A stretch of 40,468 nt of DNA, from positions 1 to 40,468 of the IMG/VR virus record IMGVR_UViG_3300044832_000046; one strand, written 5' to 3'. This document shows, one piece after another, positions 15,300 through 23,051 of the stretch. Source of the DNA: a virus. Each line of letters starts with the position of its first letter. The first letter of the stretch is position 1. The notes below the pieces were generated by a model. That model had not been told where the DNA came from. It saw nothing but the letters and a program-made list of their open reading frames with translations, and searched no databases. A program made the position numbers and the translations under genes.

Positions 15300-15718
15300 G
15301 CCCAGTCCCTCGAAGCGAGCAGCGCCCCGGCACCCCACACTGAGGGCCACACAAGCAGGGGCGCCGGGACACCGATGGTGAACGCTACACCGGCGGTCAG
15401 GCCGAGCGAGACCCAGCCCGACGCGCACCAGGCGCAGGACCACAGATCGGCCAGCCACTGCGGGCTGTGCTTCCAGCGGCGCACGTAACGGTTGATCCGG
15501 CCATCTATCCGCATCACGCTGCCCAGCCTGGAGTGGGTGGTGACGGAGCTGTCGTCAACCGTCACCGCGTACTCCATCTCCCCGGAGGTCAGCGGGCGCC
15601 AGCCCCCGGCCACGCGGTCGCGCAGCCAGAGCGCCGGGGGGAACGTATCCCGGATGACCAAGCGGGTCAGGCGGAAGGTCGCAAGGGACATGAGCAGCAG
15701 CAGCAGCGGGACGTTCAC
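15296..15718 (-). CDS. DUF1360-like membrane protein
   Basis: 140 residues from GTG 15718 (GTGA overlap). It begins with a hydrophobic span and the FRLTRLVIRDTF motif, has a polar middle, then SCAWCASGWVSLGLTAGVAF with the paired Cys typical of DUF1360 proteins, and a last hydrophobic span before ASRDWA. Members occur in actinophages and Bacillus spore-related loci; the biochemical role is unknown. Three membrane spans are visible. It lies in the cluster of membrane proteins downstream of the holin candidate. Confidence 0.65.
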   Translation of the reverse strand: MNVPLLLLLMSLATFRLTRLVIRDTFPPALWLRDRVAGGWRPLTSGEMEYAVTVDDSSVTTHSRLGSVMRIDGRINRYVRRWKHSPQWLADLWSCAWCASGWVSLGLTAGVAFTIGVPAPLLVWPSVWGAGALLASRDWA

Positions 15719-15984
15719 GGTGTAGGACTCGCGATCTTGTTGATGTCGGACATGAGCTGGTCGAGCTGCACGTTGGTGCAGCCTCGGGTCTGCTCACTGA
15801 ACCATGTGGACGAGGAGTCCGGCTCACCGGCCTCCGCCCAGTCCGCGAACAGCACGGCGGCCGTGGGGCAGTAGGCCGACGGAGAGGGACTCGGTGGGGC
15901 CACAGAGGAGGCGCCACCGCCCCCACAGGCCACCGTGAAGGCCAGCACTGCGGAGGCGGCGAGAGCGGCAGGGAGGCGCCTCAC
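15715..15984 (-). CDS. Small lipoprotein
   Basis: 89 residues from GTG 15984, overlapping the holin-candidate stop (GTGA). The N-terminus is a short signal peptide (RRLPAALAASAVLAFTVAC) with a lipobox-like TVAC, followed by a Gly/Ser/Pro linker and a small domain with two Cys (YCPTAAVLF, TRGCTNVQL). It should be anchored on the outer face of the host membrane. Possible roles are superinfection exclusion or a lysis accessory; there is no direct evidence for either. Confidence 0.65.
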   Translation of the reverse strand: MRRLPAALAASAVLAFTVACGGGGASSVAPPSPSPSAYCPTAAVLFADWAEAGEPDSSSTWFSEQTRGCTNVQLDQLMSDINKIASPTP

Positions 15985-16343
15985 GCGACGAGCTTCCCGG
16001 CCGGACTGACGGTGGCCGGAACCGGGGCGGTCGCCTGAGTGCGGACGAAGAACCCGAGGATCACGGTGATGGCGCCGATCAGGTACGCCTGCTTGTCGGC
16101 GGGCCAGTCCAGGCCGAACGCGGCGAGCAGGGAGAACGCGGCGGTAGCCACGCCGGTGGCAAGAGCGATGATGCCGTCGTGCAGGGCGACGGCCGCGACG
16201 ACCGCGAACACGAAGACGACGACAGCTGTGACGACACCCTGGACGTGGCTGTTGACGTTGAAGCCGAACGAGGTGAGGATGCCGAATCCGGCAGCGATGA
16301 GCGCCAGCCAAGACGCCAGCTCGCGCCCGAATATACGAACCAT
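15981..16343 (-). CDS. Four-span membrane protein, probable holin
   Basis: 120 residues from ATG 16343 with AAGGA just upstream; an earlier in-frame ATG has no ribosome site. After a short basic start (MVRIFGRELASW) there are about four hydrophobic segments: LALIAAGFGILTSFGF, VVTAVVVFVFAVVAAVAL, GIIALATGVATAAFSLLAAF and AYLIGAITVILGFFV. It lies in the same operon as the papain-like protease and adjacent membrane and lipoprotein genes, downstream of the endolysin. Holins have no conserved sequence, so the call rests on topology and context. Confidence 0.55.
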   Translation of the reverse strand: MVRIFGRELASWLALIAAGFGILTSFGFNVNSHVQGVVTAVVVFVFAVVAAVALHDGIIALATGVATAAFSLLAAFGLDWPADKQAYLIGAITVILGFFVRTQATAPVPATVSPAGKLVA

Positions 16344-16361
16344 GGTTCCTTCTCTCAACTG

Positions 16362-16379
16362 GGGGCCGTGCACAGCCCC
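16362..16379. promoter_or_regulatory. Near-palindrome between terminase and holin genes
   Basis: GGGGC-CGTGCACA-GCCCC is an 18-base near-palindrome in the 87-base gap between the large terminase stop and the holin candidate. It could be a weak processing or attenuation hairpin, or a binding site. The rest of the gap shows only the ribosome site for the next gene. Confidence 0.35.
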
Positions 16380-16430
16380 GACGGCACCAGGATGGCACGG
16401 TTTAACCAATCAGCTGGACTACCGGGGCGG

Positions 16431-17840
16431 TCAACTGGCCCGGCCAGGCACGATGGTGCGGGCCATCTGGCCTGAACCTCCGCCAAGGGAGCCCGTACCT
16501 GCGGACATCAGGTGCGCGAGCTTGAGCCCGTGAGCGTCCCAGACCATGGCGTCGAGGCGGTCGGGGGAGTACCCGGCATCGTCGGTCCAGGTGGTCAGTT
16601 GATCCTCCAGAGCCTCGAAGGTACCCGCGTGGTGCCAGCGCCCCTGTGCGGTCAGCGCGCTCACCGGCTGCGCCCGGACGGCCTTGCCCCGGGTGGCGGT
16701 GAGCTTGCGGATGGGGATGGACACGCCCAGGCTCTCGGCAGCGGAGCGGATGGTCGAGATGGCCATGTCCCCGCCGTAGTTGGTCTCCACGAAGATCTCG
16801 TCGGCCTCCCAGTCGATGGCCGCCTGCACGGCCGCCTTGCCCCAGCCGTTCGGGCTCATGTGGACGGTGCGGTCGTCCAGCACGAAGCCCTGGAGCTGGG
16901 GACGCTGGGACGCCGGGACGACGACACCCTCCTCGAACGGCATGGCCGACGGGGGCAGCCGCAGCCGCGAGCGCCCGGCCACGATGATGCCCTGCTCTCC
17001 GGCACCGCCGGACGGGTCGACACCGACGCAGATGCGGCCGAGGTCGGGAACGTCCTCGGGGCGGACGCGGGCAGCGTCGAGGATGACGTGCTTCCACAGC
17101 GCACCCTCGACCTCTTCGATCAGCTGGCCGAGGAGTTCCTGACGGCCCAGCTCGGTGCCGCCGTACTCGTCTTCGAGGGCCTGGCGGATCTCGACCGGGA
17201 GGTGGGGGTTGTCGTACATGGCCGCGCGGGTGACGACGACGTTTCTGACCTCGCCCTTGTCGAGCCGCTTGATCAGCGGGCGCAGCTTGGGGGTGGTCGA
17301 GCCGATCCAGTGCGGGCTCGGGCCGGAGCGCAGGCCGAAGCGCATCTGCGCCCAGGTGGTGTCCAGGTAGCGCCAGGCCGCCAATTCTTCAAGCCACTGG
17401 AGACACCTGTTCCCCCCAGACCTCAGCCGTTGCGTGTCCTCCTCGGTGTGGGCGCCGAACAGCTTGGCCTCGCTGCCGTTGGGCCACTTGATCACCGTGC
17501 CGCCGGTGGTGTTGACCATCTTGGCGGTCGAGTCGTGCGCGCTGATGCCCGAGGGCCCGCTGAAGCAACTCGTAGCCGCGTCACCCAGGGTGGGGGCGAT
17601 GACGCCCATCCAGTGCGGGTGAGGGCCGGGGAGGCACGGCGGTCCCTTGACGTGGTCGACCATGTACTTGGCGCAGGTGTCGGTCTTCCCGGCGCCACGC
17701 CCGGCCATCAGCAGCCAGCCGTAGAAGCCGGGCGGCGGGGGGACCTGGTGGGGGAGCGGCTGCCAGCGGCCTGCCTGCTCGCCGAAGAGGCGCAGCAGTT
17801 GCGCTGCGCCCCGGGCGATCTCCTGCGCGTCAGTGGCCAT
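16431..17840 (-). CDS. terL: Terminase large subunit
   Basis: 469 residues. The protein translocates DNA into the head by ATP hydrolysis and cuts it with an RNase H-like nuclease. Walker A is G47-R-G-A-G-K-T53; Walker B with the catalytic acid is in LQWLEELAAW. The nuclease domain shows the acidic residues in ICVGVDPSGG, EIFVETNYGGD and DRLDAMVWDAHG. Length is normal for the family. ATG 17840 lacks a clear ribosome site, so it may rely on ribosomes from the small ORF that ends 24 bases upstream. The likely small subunit is 3 kb upstream beyond the endolysin and protease genes, an unusual separation. Confidence 0.9.
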   Translation of the reverse strand: MATDAQEIARGAAQLLRLFGEQAGRWQPLPHQVPPPPGFYGWLLMAGRGAGKTDTCAKYMVDHVKGPPCLPGPHPHWMGVIAPTLGDAATSCFSGPSGISAHDSTAKMVNTTGGTVIKWPNGSEAKLFGAHTEEDTQRLRSGGNRCLQWLEELAAWRYLDTTWAQMRFGLRSGPSPHWIGSTTPKLRPLIKRLDKGEVRNVVVTRAAMYDNPHLPVEIRQALEDEYGGTELGRQELLGQLIEEVEGALWKHVILDAARVRPEDVPDLGRICVGVDPSGGAGEQGIIVAGRSRLRLPPSAMPFEEGVVVPASQRPQLQGFVLDDRTVHMSPNGWGKAAVQAAIDWEADEIFVETNYGGDMAISTIRSAAESLGVSIPIRKLTATRGKAVRAQPVSALTAQGRWHHAGTFEALEDQLTTWTDDAGYSPDRLDAMVWDAHGLKLAHLMSAGTGSLGGGSGQMARTIVPGRAS

Positions 17841-17864
17841 GGGGCCAGTGTGCCGCTGAATCAG

Positions 17865-18044
17865 TCACCAGCCGCACCGGCGGTGCACCTCCACCAGCCT
17901 GTCGTACTTCACCGTGTCCGCTATCCCGCCGTCCCGCTGGCTGCGCTCCCAGGCCCGCATGATGCGCGAGCACTGCTCGTCGTGGCCGCCGTACGACGCG
18001 AAGTAGCGGGCCCGGTACCAGCGGTGCTTGAGTGCGGTGATCAT
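17865..18044 (-). CDS. Small basic protein, 59 aa
   Basis: ATG 18044 overlaps the TGA of the zinc-ribbon ORF (ATGA). The peptide begins MITALKHRWYRARYFASYGG and ends VEVHRRCGW; it is basic, Trp/Tyr-rich and probably helical. It precedes the terminase gene by 24 bases. No family recognised; a DNA- or RNA-binding helper of packaging is possible but unproven. Confidence 0.6.
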   Translation of the reverse strand: MITALKHRWYRARYFASYGGHDEQCSRIMRAWERSQRDGGIADTVKYDRLVEVHRRCGW

Positions 18045-18208
18045 GTCTGCTTCTTCCCCAGGGTCTTCATCAGCCGTTCCTCGGCCGCCAGGGCCTCGGT
18101 GTCGCACCAGTCGCACAGGTTGGACGGCTTGCCGCCGGAGCGGCCGGGCCACTGCTGGCCGCAGCTCCCGCAGAGCCCGGCCGCGACGTTGTCGTGCCAG
18201 CGGGCCAT
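18041..18208 (-). CDS. Zinc-ribbon small protein, 55 aa
   Basis: ATG 18208 directly follows the TAG of the protease gene, with AGGGG nine bases upstream. Two CxxC knuckles are visible, LCGSCGQQW (C13, C16) and LCDWCDTE (C32, C35), separated by a basic Gly-rich loop, then a charged helix to the end. This is a classic four-Cys zinc ribbon. The stop overlaps the start of the next gene. Its function is unknown; the position just before the terminase gene could point to packaging. Confidence 0.6.
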   Translation of the reverse strand: MARWHDNVAAGLCGSCGQQWPGRSGGKPSNLCDWCDTEALAAEERLMKTLGKKQT

Positions 18209-19090
18209 CTAGGACAGCCCCTGGTCCTTGGACCACTGGTCGGCGTACGCCTTGAGCTGCTTGTTGGTCACGGCCGGGCCGGGCTCGTACCAGAGCTTGA
18301 CCTTGTCGTACATCTGCTGGTTGGTGACCGGGACACGGGGCGCCGGTGCGGTGACCCAGTGGGGGACGGTGATGTCGCCCTGCTGGCTGAGCAGCCAGGC
18401 CAGGTCGGTGCCCCGGACGTAGAACTTGCCGCTCTTGCCGAAGCCGAGGCCCCATGAGTTCCAGCCCTCGTAGACGTCGGTGCTGGTCTCGTAGCCGGTG
18501 AGCACCAGCTCGTGGCCTCCGGCCTCGCCGGACTGCTTGTCCACGACGAGGAAGCCGCCCGAGTCGGTGGTGAACATGGAGTTGAGCCAGATCGTGCCCC
18601 ACAGCACCGAGCCGTACTGGAGTGCGCTCTTGACCGCCGGGATGCTGAAGGCGTGGGTGTAGGTGTCGACCAGGCCGAGGTCTTGCATGGCCTTCATGAC
18701 GCCCAGGCCGTCGGAGCCGGTGTCGTCGGGCGGGTAGACGCCGGGGTAGCTGTCGGCGTGCGTGGTAAGGCTGTAGCCCTCCACGATGAACGGCTCGTCC
18801 ACGGTGTAGGTGCCGGAGCGGACGATGCCGAAGCTGTCGGCCTTCACGGTCACCTGAGTGACACCCTGCCGCTGCTTACTGTCCGTTACCAGCGCACCGG
18901 CGCCCGCGTTGAAGGTGCAAGAGCCGAGCTGGAGTTGATCGAACGGAGCCACGCGCCGGGTCCAGCTGACGCTGCCGATCGCGGAGTTGGGCAGCACACC
19001 GACGGCGTGGTCCAGGCTGCGGGAGTCGTGCCGCACGTGGCGCCCGAGACGCGGATCGGTGGGGAGGAACCGGTGGGTGGTGATGGTCAC
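18209..19090 (-). CDS. Papain-like (C1) cysteine peptidase
   Basis: 293 residues from GTG 19090 with AAGGA eight bases upstream. All papain-family active residues are in place: oxyanion Gln52 and catalytic Cys58 in DQLQLGSCTF, His193 in GGHELVLTGY, and Asn211 in the NSWG motif (GWNSWGLGFG). There is no signal peptide. The C-terminal 40 residues form a charged helical tail. It is the first gene after the repeated control element at 19.3 kb and lies just past the endolysin, leading the operon that encodes terminase and holin. It may cleave a virion protein or a host protein during lysis. A full papain active site is uncommon in tailed phages. Confidence 0.8.
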   Translation of the reverse strand: MTITTHRFLPTDPRLGRHVRHDSRSLDHAVGVLPNSAIGSVSWTRRVAPFDQLQLGSCTFNAGAGALVTDSKQRQGVTQVTVKADSFGIVRSGTYTVDEPFIVEGYSLTTHADSYPGVYPPDDTGSDGLGVMKAMQDLGLVDTYTHAFSIPAVKSALQYGSVLWGTIWLNSMFTTDSGGFLVVDKQSGEAGGHELVLTGYETSTDVYEGWNSWGLGFGKSGKFYVRGTDLAWLLSQQGDITVPHWVTAPAPRVPVTNQQMYDKVKLWYEPGPAVTNKQLKAYADQWSKDQGLS

Positions 19091-19135
19091 GGGGGACTTC
19101 CTTTGAGCGGCTTGGGCTAAGCGTAGACGACGCCA

Positions 19136-19151
19136 CCGTATAGCCATACGG
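19136..19151. promoter_or_regulatory. CCGTATAGCCATACGG palindrome, copy 1
   Basis: A 16-base inverted repeat (CCGTAT-AGCC-ATACGG) 45 bases upstream of the protease gene. An identical 16-mer precedes the gene at 27,387. On the leftward strand it contains a TATACG box, with TTGACG 19 bases upstream (19162-19167), so it may overlap a promoter as an operator. Confidence 0.55.
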
Positions 19152-19224
19152 CGGGAGTTGGCGTCAAGGGGACGCAAAGCTACTCCGGAGTACCGATCAT
19201 GGCGCTGACCAGGGCAAATGCCGA

Positions 19225-19263
19225 ACAGAAGTGGGCCTCTACCCGTGTGCCGCCCACTTCTGT
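19225..19263 (-). terminator. Terminator-like hairpin downstream of the endolysin
   Basis: ACAGAAGTGGGC (19225-19236) and GCCCACTTCTGT (19252-19263) form a perfect 12-bp stem with a 15-base loop. On the leftward strand it is followed by TCGGCATTTG. It lies between the 81-bp repeat after the endolysin and the palindrome before the protease gene. Confidence 0.6.
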
Positions 19264-19293
19264 CCGGCTCTTAGACGGGAGCCTCGGCAGTTT

Positions 19294-20468
<1,175 letters not shown>

Positions 20469-20503
20469 CTACAAAACGCCGAAGATGCCTAGTCGGAGCG
20501 GCC

Positions 20504-20770
20504 TCAACTCGGCCTGGCGGATGGCAAGGAGGCGCCGCCCGGCGCCACCACGGTCGTCAACAGACGGTGGCCGCCGGGCAGGATGATCGGGATCTGCGTG
20601 GTGCTGGACTCCGAACGCGAGGCCCGCTGCGCCGACTTGAGCTGACGGCGCAGATCCGCGTTGTCGTCGGCCAGGCGAGCCCGGTCGGCCTCCGACCACT
20701 CAAGGTCGGCCCGGAGCTGCGCCATGGCCCGGCGGCTGCGCCTCAGTCCCCGGTGCTTGCCCACGGTCAC
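20504..20770 (-). CDS. Coiled-coil protein, 88 aa
   Basis: A GTG at 20770 overlaps the TGA of a 24-residue membrane ORF (GTGA). The N-terminal basic part (RGLRRSRRAMAQ) is followed by a predicted coiled coil (LRADLEWSEADRARLADDNA), then a hydrophobic PIILPGGH strand and a Ser/Pro tail. Together with the preceding single-span peptide it looks like a membrane-linked coiled-coil pair upstream of the endolysin, which would fit a lysis accessory or spanin-like role, although this is inference only. The 95 bases from here to the endolysin hold a small GTAGC/GCTAC hairpin. Confidence 0.55.
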   Translation of the reverse strand: MTVGKHRGLRRSRRAMAQLRADLEWSEADRARLADDNADLRRQLKSAQRASRSESSTTQIPIILPGGHRLLTTVVAPGGASLPSARPS

Positions 20771-20841
20771 AGGACCATGGAGAGCAGGTAGACGACGAGG
20801 ACCACCAGGAGGATGATCACGATGATGCGCAGCGGGTCCAT
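20767..20841 (-). CDS. 24-residue membrane peptide
   Basis: ATG 20841 has AAGGAG nine bases upstream. The peptide is MDPLRIIVIILLVVLVVYLL followed by SMVL, a single hydrophobic span with almost no polar tail. The stop overlaps the next start (GTGA). Good ribosome site plus coupling support translation; a phage micro-membrane protein for lysis or membrane modulation is a reasonable guess. Confidence 0.55.
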   Translation of the reverse strand: MDPLRIIVIILLVVLVVYLLSMVL

Positions 20842-20854
20842 GAGCCTGGTCTCC

Positions 20855-21391
20855 TTAGACGGTGCTGTCCCCGGCCGGGGCGGCAGCTATGGCCAGTAGC
20901 CTGCCCTGTGCGGCCTCCATTGCACGCAGCCGCATCTCCGGGCCGAGCCCCAGGATCTCGATGGCCGCGAGCACGGCCTCCGCCACGGCGGTCGACTCCA
21001 TCTCGATGCGGTGGGACAGCTCGACCTGAGTCGGAGCCTCCAGTCCCTTGATCTTGCAGATCTGCGCGATCAGCCGGGCGGCCGCGTCGATGGACTGGGT
21101 GTGGCCCTGCACGGCCTTGGGCCAGGTGGCGGCCAGCAGCCGTTCAAGGCGGTCGAGTTGCAGCTCACGGAGGTCTTCGACCGAGGTGTCGAGCTGCGCC
21201 CGGCTGCGCTCGCGGGCCCGCTTCAGGTCCATGCTGACGTGGTCGGCCGAGCTGTAGCCCTGGCCCTTGAGCTGCTGGTAGATGGTCTCCAGGTCGACCC
21301 CTGCCAGGCGCAGCTGGACGGCCTGCTTGCGCCGCTGCTCGACGCGGTGCTGCTCTTCGTCCTTGGACTCTCCGGGATTCCCAGTGGGCAT
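20855..21391 (-). CDS. Probable terminase small subunit
   Basis: 178 residues from ATG 21391 with AGGAG upstream. The N-terminal half holds a helix-turn-helix (VQLRLAGVDLETIYQQLKGQ, then GYSSADHVSMDLKRA), followed by a charged helix (VEDLRELQLDRLERLLAATW), WPKAVQGHTQSIDAAARLI and a KGLEAPTQVEL segment. This order is shared by many actinobacterial phage and prophage small-terminase/DNA-binding proteins. It would recognise packaging sites and recruit the large subunit. It is separated from the large subunit by the coiled-coil, endolysin and protease genes. Confidence 0.6.
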   Translation of the reverse strand: MPTGNPGESKDEEQHRVEQRRKQAVQLRLAGVDLETIYQQLKGQGYSSADHVSMDLKRARERSRAQLDTSVEDLRELQLDRLERLLAATWPKAVQGHTQSIDAAARLIAQICKIKGLEAPTQVELSHRIEMESTAVAEAVLAAIEILGLGPEMRLRAMEAAQGRLLAIAAAPAGDSTV

Positions 21392-21425
21392 GGTGATCCA
21401 ACTCTCCTATGGGGCTAACTCCGAG

Positions 21426-22325
21426 TTACCGGACGCCGGTAGCCTTGCGCAGCTCCTGGTCGGGGGAGCCGCACTCGGTGATCTTTGTGCGGAAGTAGGA
21501 CACGATGCTGACCCGCTCGGCACCGCACGCCTGGCAGAAGCCGTTGGGCTCCCGGCCGCAGGCGCACACCAGGGCGGTGTTGCCGTGCCACTGGTGGGCG
21601 TCCATGAGGATCAGGTCCCCGTGCTTCAGGTCGACCGCGACGCGGTACTCGGGGAACACCAGGTGGCCGCCGGTGTAGTCGCCCCGGCGCAGCACCGCGA
21701 TCGTGCTGAAGCCCGCGTCCAGGTCGCCCTTGTCGGTGTGGACCCCGGTCGGGTACGTGTTGTTGACGGTGATCGTGCTGAACGGCGTACCGGGCACGAC
21801 CCAGGCCGGATTGGTGCGGTCGGCCTCGGCCTGCTGCGCGGCGGCACGCTCGGGGACGTGGCGCTTCTGGAGTTCGGCCACGCGCTGGAAGATCGGGTGG
21901 AGCGTCTGCCACTCCGGCATGTGCGTGCCGGTCCAGGCCGTCAGGCGGCAGTGCTGCTTCTGGCCCTGCGGGTCGACGGCACCCGCGATCATCGACGGCA
22001 CCTGGCGGGAGTAGGTGCGCCCCGGGCCCCGGCGCCCGTCCTCGGTGCGGCCGTGCAGGGTCTGGATGCGCTGGCTGCCGGACGCCAGGCCACGGTTGTT
22101 GGTCTTGTGGACCCGCAGCGAGTGCAGGATCTCGTAGACGCCCGGCTTGTCCAGCTCGCCGAGGAGGGCCCCGGGCAGGTACACGCACAGCGGCCGGTTG
22201 TCGGGCATGCGGATACGAGCCGGGCCGGTCAGCAGCAGGTTGTAGTCCGCCGGGCCGAGGATCTTCCCGGCCTTGGCCGCCAGCTCCTGCTCGGACACCC
22301 TCGTCCTCAGCCGTAGGTCGATCAC
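21426..22325 (-). CDS. TET/JBP-family 2OG-Fe(II) dioxygenase
   Basis: 299 residues from GTG 22325 (GTGA overlap with the kinase). The iron ligands of the double-stranded beta-helix are visible: His196 and Asp198 (GVHTDKGD), and distal His247 (QWHGNT); the 2-oxoglutarate-binding Arg is R271 or R279 (RVSIVSYFR). Between them come a GGHLVFPEYRVAVDLKHGD strand set typical of TET/JBP enzymes. An insert before the Arg carries C254, C256, C264 and C267, a probable zinc site. JBP enzymes hydroxylate the methyl of thymine and TET that of 5-methylcytosine. No C5-cytosine methylase is seen in the window, so thymine is the likelier substrate. It is the last enzyme of the modification block. Confidence 0.8.
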   Translation of the reverse strand: MIDLRLRTRVSEQELAAKAGKILGPADYNLLLTGPARIRMPDNRPLCVYLPGALLGELDKPGVYEILHSLRVHKTNNRGLASGSQRIQTLHGRTEDGRRGPGRTYSRQVPSMIAGAVDPQGQKQHCRLTAWTGTHMPEWQTLHPIFQRVAELQKRHVPERAAAQQAEADRTNPAWVVPGTPFSTITVNNTYPTGVHTDKGDLDAGFSTIAVLRRGDYTGGHLVFPEYRVAVDLKHGDLILMDAHQWHGNTALVCACGREPNGFCQACGAERVSIVSYFRTKITECGSPDQELRKATGVR

Positions 22326-23035
22326 CGCAGCACCTCCAGTTCGGGATCGAGGCCGAGCAGGAAGTCGGCGATCCGGTGGGGCGGACGGTCGGCACGGATG
22401 ACGTGCACGTCGGCGTCCATCTGCATTCTCTCAGTCAGGCGGACCGCCCTGGTCGCTGCGCCCCGCATCCACTGCTCGTTCTGGGTCGAGCCCCGGGCCA
22501 GCCGCCGCTCCGCGAGGGTGTGCTGGTCGGCCGTCAGGTGCACGAGCATCACCTTGTACCCGGAGTTGCGCGCGGCCATCAGGAAGCCCACGGTGCCCAG
22601 CCGCGCTCCCTCACCGAGGATCAGCGAGTGGGGCTTGGTGGCGATCCACTCGACCGCCTTGGGCTGGACGCTCATGCCCAGGGAGTCCGTGCCGCTGAAG
22701 GCGTCGCGCCGCTTGCCCAGTTCGACCGCCACGGGGTCGGAGGAGAGCAGGCCGGTCGGATCGTGGCGCAGCAGGTGGTCGTGGGCGAACGGCTGGGTCC
22801 TGGCGAGACGCTGGCAGCGCTCGGTCAGTGCGGCCATCAGCGTCGACTTGCCCACACCGGGGGAGCCGACCAGGTACAGCAGGGTGCTCACAGCAGCTCC
22901 TTCATCGTCATCCGGCCACGAGCACACGTGGTCCGCGCAGGGTGGGTCTTGGCTGCACAGGTCGCAGTGCCGGGGATGGCACTCTCCGCAGCGCGTGCAC
23001 GGGACGGTCTGCCAGGGACCGTCCAGGTAGCTCAC
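22322..23035 (-). CDS. P-loop kinase (DNA-hypermodification type) with Cys-rich N-terminus
   Basis: 237 residues from GTG 23035 (AAGGA six bases upstream). Walker A is G57-S-P-G-V-G-K-S-T65; ILGEGAR holds the Walker B-like acid (E142); DAFSGTDSLGM is the GTD motif seen in nucleotide-like kinases of phage base-modification loci. The first 48 residues are a Cys cluster (C13, C16, C19, C24, C27, C33, C38), probably binding zinc and perhaps DNA. A second good start, GTG 22891 with its own AAGGAG, would give a 189-residue kinase without that module. The likely reaction is phosphorylation of a hydroxymethylated pyrimidine in DNA. Confidence 0.75.
   Translation of the reverse strand: MSYLDGPWQTVPCTRCGECHPRHCDLCSQDPPCADHVCSWPDDDEGAAVSTLLYLVGSPGVGKSTLMAALTERCQRLARTQPFAHDHLLRHDPTGLLSSDPVAVELGKRRDAFSGTDSLGMSVQPKAVEWIATKPHSLILGEGARLGTVGFLMAARNSGYKVMLVHLTADQHTLAERRLARGSTQNEQWMRGAATRAVRLTERMQMDADVHVIRADRPPHRIADFLLGLDPELEVLR
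22886..22907. repeat. 22-bp direct repeat, inner copy
   Basis: GCTCACAGCAGCTCCTTCATCG; matches 23030-23051 with one mismatch, spaced exactly 144 bp (48 codons). It carries the ribosome site and GTG start for the short form of the kinase. Confidence 0.85.
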
Positions 23036-23051
23036 AGCAGTTCCTTCATCG
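23030..23051. repeat. 22-bp direct repeat, outer copy
   Basis: GCTCACAGCAGTTCCTTCATCG; spans the end of the PLP-enzyme gene (MKELL stop) and the GTG start of the long kinase form. Confidence 0.85.
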
